Made by a program: the position numbers and the translations under genes | DNA from: Symsagittifera roscoffensis | Taxonomy: Eukaryota > Xenacoelomorpha > Acoela > Convolutidae | NCBI RefSeq assembly: GCF_963678635.1 | Contig: NC_087069.1 | Location: forward strand, 39,641,076 to 39,705,075 | Reading direction: 5' to 3' | Length of the DNA stretch: 64,000 nucleotides | Shown: piece after piece, positions 52,301 through 61,300 of the stretch | Numbering within the stretch: position 1 is the stretch's first letter | Layout: each line of letters begins with the position of its first letter | Notes under the pieces: generated by a model | Databases searched by the model: none | Told to the model about the DNA's origin: nothing | The model's input: only the letters and a program-made list of their open reading frames with translations

Positions 52301-55300
52301 TTCGTTTTCAGCAGCGACCGACTCCAGCCTGGAGTAAAGACAATTTTTGAAATTTACATTGAAACATGGTAAAATCACGGCACCAAGAAGTTGCAAAAAG
52401 AAAACATAGCCAACAGACAGTTGGAAAAGAGTCAAGGAACGCAAGTAAACAGAAAAAACACTGACTTGTTTTTTCGAAAAAGTCTAAGCTTTGGAATTTC
52501 AAAGAAAGAAAAAATGGATGCCGTTAAAGCTCTTTGAATTTCTAGAACAATTTATGATTGAGTTTTTTTTATAAAATTAACCCAATTTGAGAAAGCTGGA
52601 TCAAAAAAAAAGAAAATTTCTATTTCGCTTGAGGGGGTAGATTATGGTACTGATAATATATGAATATTAAATTCATTTTCGTAACTAGAAGTCGATCACG
52701 TTTTTCGTGACCTTTATACTTTTGCTATTTGATAGTGGAGTTTGCCTTCCTTTAAACAAAAGAGAAGTCCTGAACTTGAAAATAAATCAAAATTCAAGCC
52801 GCGAAAAAAAATTTGAGCCTGAAAAAAAAACAATTAAAAATAATCGCGACCATTATAAGAGTCTGAACTACGTTCATCGACTCTCTTCAAAAACCTGTAT
52901 AATTTTCTATGTTTGTAAAGCAATTTCCGAAAAAAAAATTACTTTGACATTTCATTGACGTTTCAAATGGATCCGCGCTTGTTGCTTGAGGGTGAGGCAG
53001 CATTAGCCAGCTCAGGAAAAATTAATGTAATTCTAAATCAAACTTGAGCCTGAACAAATTTTAAGACTTTTTCCTGGAAAAGAAACAAACAAAACATCAA
53101 ACGTTCGTGACTCTTTAAGCAAAAAGAATATAATTTCTCCAACATAAATAAACACAATCAAAGCATCATACTTTGCAACTTGCACCATTGTTTTCAACGA
53201 ATGAAATGAATGGATATTTTCGCCACGTTTTTGACATGGACTGAATAAAAGGCTTCAATTTTGACAGACGACTGATTACACCATCTCAATTCAAAAACTC
53301 TGTGCTCTTCAACAGAATTTTTTGAAAACAAAACACCTCAGCAATGAGTTATGATTGAAAGGCTACATGGATCCATCAAAACTATTTTTTTTTGTTTCAA
53401 TCTGGACAGATTGCTTCAAATTGTTTCATCCCTATTGTATGAACGTTTCCGCTGTGTATCCTACAAAAGTAGCAAAAAAAAACATTCGTCCACTTCATGA
53501 TTGCAACTTTTTTCTCCTATGACTGTATATCCGAACATACATGAACTACTCTAGTTGTACCATTTTAAAAGTATCTCAGCAACTACAGAGCTGATTCAAA
53601 TTATCCGGACAAAACACAAAAAATTGAAATTTAAAATGCCTTTTTCTGAAATTGTGTTAAATTTCGGTGAAAACGATGAAGTCAAAACTTTCTTAAAAAT
53701 CTAGCAGAATTGATAAAGAGCAAATTGTTTTGCAAAATTCGGGCCTTAAATTTCACCCCAAAATGGACCATTTGGCGTTTTTAGTCAATCAAGAACAATG
53801 CTTAAACTACAGAGTCGATTGCTAAAAACAATGTGTCAAAGTTAGCCTCTTACATAGCTTAACATTTAAGTAAGGTACAATCTTTAAAAAAAAAATTGCG
53901 CAAAAAGTTTTAAAATTGTTTTTAAACATAAAAGGGTGTGTTATATAGCAGGGGCGGATTTAGGGGGGGGGGCGGACGCCTCCCCTCAGGGATTCGACGC
54001 CCTGCCGACCCAAAGGGTCCCCCTTTGGTACTTTTTAAGAAATCCATTTTTTGCCGACCGACCCTAAAATTTTTCTAAAGGCGCCTTGGGCGCCAATATA
54101 TACTAACTAAGGGGAGCAGTGGTAAAGTGGTTACGTCTCCGCCTCTCATCGAAAGGTCGGATGTTCGAGGCCCACCATGATCCGTGCTCGTTGCTTGAGG
54201 GTGAGGCAACATTACCCAGCCCAGAAAATTAACCAAAAAAATTGCATGTAGTTCTTAAGTAGGGGCACAACAGCTGTTCGCCGTGATGAGCTGTACAGCT
54301 CGTATGTTGGTCCCATCCCGCGTGGATAAATGATCTTAACTTTGAGGAGGAGCGATTTTTTGTCAAAATTTTTCAAAAAGTGCCTAAAAACGGATTTTTT
54401 TCAAATGTCGTTAAATTTTTCGAAAATTTTTTGAAAATCCGCCCCCCCGCGAAAAAAATCCTAGATCCGCCCCTGTTACATAGTAAAAACGACCTTTTTT
54501 GCCTATCAAACAAAAATAAAATGATTCATACAATGTTTTGAATATTATACCCTTCTTAAAGTTTGTTGAGCTATGTAAGAAGGTCACTTTGATATCATTA
54601 TGTATGTCACTGATCGATTAGGTAGTTGTGATGTAATTTTTGATTGACTCAAAAGCCAAAAAAAAATCTATTTTTGGGAAAAAATTTTGGGACCGAATTT
54701 TGCTAAATATGAATTCTGTTAAAGTTCTGAGGAAAATTTGTCTTAATCAATTTGTCCGAGGTCGACCTAATTTATGAAAAAGCATTTTATATTTCAAGTT
54801 CTGTGCATTTTGTCAGAATAATCTAAACACAGGGGCGAAGCTACGCTTCGCAAACACTTGCGAGAACACGACTAAAAAGCAGCTATACCAAGTGAAATAA
54901 GCAAAAGTAGAAATAAGCATCGAATTAGCAAAAACTCAGTAGGGTTCGAATCTGCGACCTACTGCAATCAAGAGATTCTGAGTCTCACGCACTATCCACT
55001 CAGTCATGCAAGCTTAACATCCGACAAACAATAGCCACGAACAAAGCAGCTACATGCAATTCAGCAAAAGTGGCACCAAATACAAATAGACTCAATTTTG
55101 CAAGTCATAATTTGGAATATAACAAACTGAAGGCATCGGCACTAACTTTGCATGTAAAAAATCGCAAAACATAAAGCCACATTAGATATAAATTATGCAT
55201 TTGAAAAAAATGCGAGAAATATTAAGCTAGAAAATTTCTGAAATCGAGTTTTCATTATTGTTATGTTGTTTGAAACAAATATCTTTCTTCGGGTCAATTG

Positions 55301-58300
55301 ATGAATTAAAAATGCATCAACTGTGTTAACTTATTACTATTCTGATGTCAAAGCAAATGCTATGAAAAAGCTGTAAAGGGTGCCCAAAAGTTTGCGACTT
55401 AGGTTGAAAAAAAAAAGAATCGTACCAATACACTCGCTTCGTTAGTGTAATCAGCCCTGTATATACAAGTTAATAGTTGTTACAGAAAATAAATGCAGTT
55501 TAAATATTAACTTAACTAAACGACAACTCACTTAATTTGGTTTTGACAATGTAGTTTCGATGACGGTCAAAATCATCATATTGAAATTGTGCTTTAAAAT
55601 TACAAGGCTAGGACATAGAGACGCTAAAATCAAATTCTAGGACACTGAATTTGCTCAAATTCTTTTAGGGCGAAAAAAAATTTTGTTTTCGCTGCATTTG
55701 TTTCCACTACGGTATATTTTGAATTAATTTCGTATGCGAAACACTATATACATAAAAATTCATATAATTTACTTGTTGATCAATATTTTTGTAAATGCAG
55801 TTCAATTAATATTTGACAGACAGCTAATCTCACCTCACTGAGCCACCACTGAAGGTCCTGTTATTATAACTGGGCTTCCTCGCCAACTTCGCACTCGGCG
55901 TCTCATTCGGGTGTTCCCCCGGACCCCCGTTGTTCCTGAGATTGTCCAGCAGTTTCTTCATCGGATGCACATTGGATGGTTGCACACATTTCTGCAGCAG
56001 AGTGTCCAGGTACTGGTGATCTTCCTGCATTAGCATCCACAGCATTTTCTTCCCGTAGAACCTAAATCAAATTCATCTAATTTCAGTGAACTTTGATCAT
56101 GTAGACCTGCATAAATTAATCCATCCATTACATTAAGGCGAAGCACTTCGCAAACCAAGCAAAATGTCAACAGTTGGGCTTTAAACTGCAAAAAAAATAA
56201 GTAAATAAGCCTTGAAGAATGGAACTGGAAAAATGAATGCACAACATATATGCAATTAGGGTGTTCTCACATAAAGAGCAAAACGCAAATACTTAACTTA
56301 ATTCAGAACGGATAAAAAATCGTATCTCTCCATCATCAACTACTTGTGTCTTCAAATTTAGTTTGGAAGCTCATTACTTTGAAGAGGGTTAGGCAACATT
56401 TCTCAACACAGAAACGGCAGAAATTGTTGAACTTTTGAATAAAAGAGACTACAAGTTTATTTTTATAACCCGGTTAATTGAGTCTCAAATAGACGGCTTT
56501 ACAACCAACCTAGCCTCTGGTGCACTATCCAATGCGAAAGCTGCAATAGGAGCTATGGCTTGATTGATGCAGTCTCTTCCCTGTCTTCCAAGGCCTCTAG
56601 AGGGATCCAACACTCTCTCCACTATTATACACAGGATGTATGAAGACGTCTTCCTCACCTCTTTGCTCTTGTGTCTGAAATCAGGAAAACGTATTCAAAG
56701 TCTGTTGAGAGAAAACTTTTCTAAAAGCTGAAACCCATAATTTAAAAGTTATCACGTTAAAACCCACAATTTCGGCCATCCCGAGAAAAATAGTTTCTTG
56801 TTCTGTTTAGCCAGCATCATTTTTCTTCCTTCAGTCGATGCAGGAACATGATAGGGTGGGTGATAACCTACCACCTATAACCTTAGTGAACTATAACCTG
56901 CCACCTATTGTAATATATCACCCATCATTATAGTTGCCATGTGGATATTCAATCCAGACCAAAGCATCGATTTATTCGAAAAACAAGCTGCAAATCACAG
57001 TTCAATTTTGGTGATGTTTCTTCTCAATATAATATCACTTTACTTACATCAGATAAACCTTGATTTTTATTTAGATCACTTAACAGAGAGAACAGATTTT
57101 GTACTTACTGTTAAATAAAAAAAGTTATTTAGAATCAACCATCTAGACCGAACTCAGGTAAACAGCTCAATTTAGCTGCCAATAACCAACCACTCACCAG
57201 GTTACCACTCGATCACAAAACTTGGCAACGCTACATACATTTTTCTGATTCTCAGATGAAACCGAACTCATAGTATAAAAAGCATCAACCACAAATATCA
57301 TCGCATGACATAGCTATCAGACAGCAGTAGTAAATAAATGAAAATTCTGAAAACGATTGAGTTTGAAAAAAAAACTTGCACACTTCGAATATCAGAAAAA
57401 ACCTGTATCACATAACTGCTCCTAGAAGTTAGAAAAAATTTCAAGATGGTCGCTTTTTTTTTACAAAAAACCAAAGCGGATTCTCCGCCGAAATTGGGAA
57501 AATTCGCTTATACAAGGGACAACCCTGAGGCTCATTTTCTTTTGAAATCAACTCTTGGTCCCAGATTTGGCACCGCGGTTTCCTATAAATTCTATAAATA
57601 AAAAAAAATCATAGAGTGGACTTTTGCTCTATCCAATAATTTTTCTGCAGAACAAAACACAGCCAAAAGAATGAGAAAAAAGTCAATTAACTCAAAATAA
57701 GATTGATTTTTCATTAAAAAACAGCTTGCCTTTTGCCAAGTGAATTTGAACTGAACTTCGAAAGAAATCAGTCAAACCGCAAAAAAAATTAAATTTGAAC
57801 TTGATCAAATTATAGCCTTTTCTTCTGTAACATCGTTCATTTTCCTGAAAAATAACAAAAGCCACACGACCTCCATAGTGTGCTTAATTTTAGCTCTATT
57901 AAGGTTTTAAACAATATTAGTGGCTCTAATTAATGCGCTTGATACCATACAATCTGTTTTTTGCCGCGGTATGCTCGGACAAAAAATTCAACAATATTTT
58001 ACCAAAACGGCGATTTTTAGATAATGCTTTGGAAAAACAAAAAAAAATTATATATTGATCGACCATATCTGAGATTTATTCGTTGTACCCTAAGTTGCGT
58101 TAAAAATACCAGAAAACAAAATTCCACATGATCTTCCTGGTCGGACGAAAACACAATTCTTCTACACTTTTCAGTAGTTAATTTCTTAGTCTGATTGGAC
58201 CACATAGCGAACAGACACTTGGCAAAGTAAAAAATGAACAAAAAAGCTAAAACAGACTGATTTACTTTCAAGAGTTAGAAAATTTGAACGTAAACGGCCA

Positions 58301-61300
58301 CTTTTAAAACTCCAAGTCGAGCTAAATTTTACGCTTGATTTGCACTTGTTATCGGAGAGCGTGATTTGTCTTCAAATTCTCAAATGAACTAAAATTTCAA
58401 TTAGACAAGACAAGCTACAAAAAATAGATTTGAGAGTTAAAAGATTTTCCTCGAAAGGACTTAAACTATACGACTTGGATAAATGAAAATCCAACTCGAT
58501 TATTCTTTGATATTTTTATTAATAATTGGCCAATTGGTGCTGATAAAAAAAACCTAAAAACCAAAACCTTAGTATGATTGGAATCAGGACTAATACGGAG
58601 CTAATATTCTACCCCAGTCTATCCTAACGCACGCTGATGTCTTTCTTGACGTTGCGTGGGAAAAAGCCACAACATTCTTACCTGCCAAAATTGGTTGTTG
58701 GCTTATAAATTGTCGAATTTAATTATCTTTTCTTTTCCTGCTAATTTAAAGATTGATTCAAGTTTTCAACACATTCGATACAAACATGATACATAGAACT
58801 TCAAATACATACTGTGCGTTTGGTGCTAATGCGGCTATGGCCCTGTGTGGAGATGTTTTCTCTGCCATGGTTGTCAATGCCTTCTCCACATCATCTCGGA
58901 TGAAGCCAGATGACTCACTGGTTTTGGTCAGCAGACAGCCAACTGTCAGTTCAAGGTCCTGAAAACAAAAGGTTAAATTAAAGGACAGAGTAAACTGGTG
59001 CCGAGCCGACTCAGCACACAACTTAAGTCGCCGTAAAAGACACCTTCACCACTTTCTTCCACAAATGGACGCTGACTTTGCGTACACTAACAAGAAAACG
59101 GCAAAAGCAAAAAAAAGGGAAAGAAAAAGCAAAAAGAAGTCTTAAAAATTAAATATTTATATGCGCCGGACTCGAACAACAGACCTAGAGATTGCGAGGC
59201 TTAAGTCCTTCCAACTACGCAATGTGGTCTTGCAGATACTTAAATACTAGTGTCCCAGCTCAAACTGGAGGAAACTGTTTGACTTTGTTTAGGATATGTT
59301 CTACTAATGTGGAAGGAAATAACCAAAACAATAGTAGCTTCTCTGGTAAGAAAAGTGATTTCCCACATATAAGGGGGATTCCCAAACACTCGTTCTCTGA
59401 ATTGAATTCTCGCTGGGTAGTTTTTGAGAAAATCCAAAAACATGGGTCCAACCTTCAACCTTCGAAGGCTATGGAAAGTGGATAAAGTTAGGAATTTGAA
59501 AAGGTATTTTTTAGAGAAAAAAAAAGTTTCACAAAAACTGTCAGAATGTCAAAAAAACAAAACAACACCCTTTTTTAAGACCATTAATTATTTCAACAGA
59601 AATAAAGGTATAGCCGTTTATGCAGGGAAAATTCCGAAACATCTTCAGAACTTCAAAATTTGGACTCTTTATAACGCTATAAGTTTTTCGGCTAATATTT
59701 GGGCAAAACTGATTTTGCAGAGAGATCCCTATGAAATGCTCTATCGAAGTATAAGTCAGCCACCAAATAAACAGTCGAAAATACGCAAGTTATAGCATTT
59801 GCGTATAGACAAAAAGCTACAGCTTCGCAAATAAAGCGAGAAGGCAGCAAAAAAACTAGATAGCTTTCAAAACACAAACATAGCCAACAGAGAGTTGGAA
59901 AATAATCAATGAACTCAAGCAAACCAGAAAAAAAACATAGCCAACAGAGAGTTGCAAAAGAGCCAATGAACGGAAGTAAACAGAAAAAAAATAATGATAA
60001 TATTGAATTAATTTTTTGGAAGTCTCAATTTTCAAACTTCAAAAAAATGCTCTTAAAGCGCTTCGAACTTCTAGCAAAAATTATGATTGATAATTTTTTG
60101 ATTAAATTATCCCAAATTGAGAAACACTGGATCAATAGGTAAACTTTTTATACCGCTAGGAAATCTGAAAATTAAATTCCATTTTCGAAAGTAGAAGTCA
60201 CGTTTTTCGTGACATTTACACTTATGCTGTTTGATGGCGGAGTTTGCCTTCCTTTTACACAGAAGCTAAGCTGCGCTTCGCAAACACAAGCGAGAAAAAG
60301 CTGCTCTATAAAGTGCAAGAAAAACTAGAATTAAGCCTAAAATTTGTGGAAAATCTATTATGAGTCGGATTCGATCCTGTGACCTAGAGACTATACGTCT
60401 CATGCACAAACCACTCAGCTACGGACGCTTAATAATTCACAACACTAGCTACAAATAAAGCAGAGAACAGATGCTATGAAATTTCCAATGCTACAGATCG
60501 TGATTATAGTAAAAAAAAAGCCACGAAATAAAGGAACACTTTTATTTTCGAGTTAGGTTAGAAAAAAGGTTGGTACTAAAACACTACGCTGCTCGCTAAC
60601 TTAAGCAACGGAAATGACGGAACTTCAAAAGAAATCAAAATCAAACGGCCCAACAGTAAAATTGATCACAATCATCACAAGACCTAACTTTTCAGCTGGC
60701 TTATATACTCTGTGCATTTTGGTTGGTTTATACTTCGGCTGGTTTATTTGGAATCATCGCATACATCAACAGCATAAGTGAACACTTTTAATGAACTTTT
60801 ATTTGCGACTTAGCTTGGAAAAAGTAGACATTGTGGAATGACACGACGCTTCGATGGTGTGTAATCAGTCGTGAGTTTCACTCAACATACAAAAAATACA
60901 ATAATTCAAAACAAAACAGGTCATTACTCATGAATTTTCAATTCTAATACAAAACTTAATGCTGCTAGTCTTATCTGTAGTTTAATTCAATAAGTACAAC
61001 ATTTGCTCCTCGCATGCGAGTTGAGAGAGAAAGAGGTAACACGAGAGGGCGAATTGATAAACAACTTATCAAAACCATCTTTCCAGCTTTCGCACAATTA
61101 CAGGGCCATAAACTGAAACATAACCTCAATTGATGAATCTAAAAAAAAACAAATAAACTCGCCAAATCCATCCTCCTGTCTAGATTTTTGAACAGAGTGC
61201 GCATCAACTTAATGGCCTCTTTAGCCACTTGACTCCTCAGATTCTTCACTTCTGCCACCACGGCTAGGTTCACATCGTGCATCTGGGCCCCCAACACTTC

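Noticed and set aside
54111-54185. Functional tRNA gene
   Set aside because: A and B boxes are present but the acceptor ends do not pair and the sequence continues into a SINE body found elsewhere.
59240-59795. Overlapping frames at 59,192-59,795 (up to 123 codons)
   Set aside because: Located in an intron, no domain, and frames are open on both strands; looks like chance plus repeat sequence.
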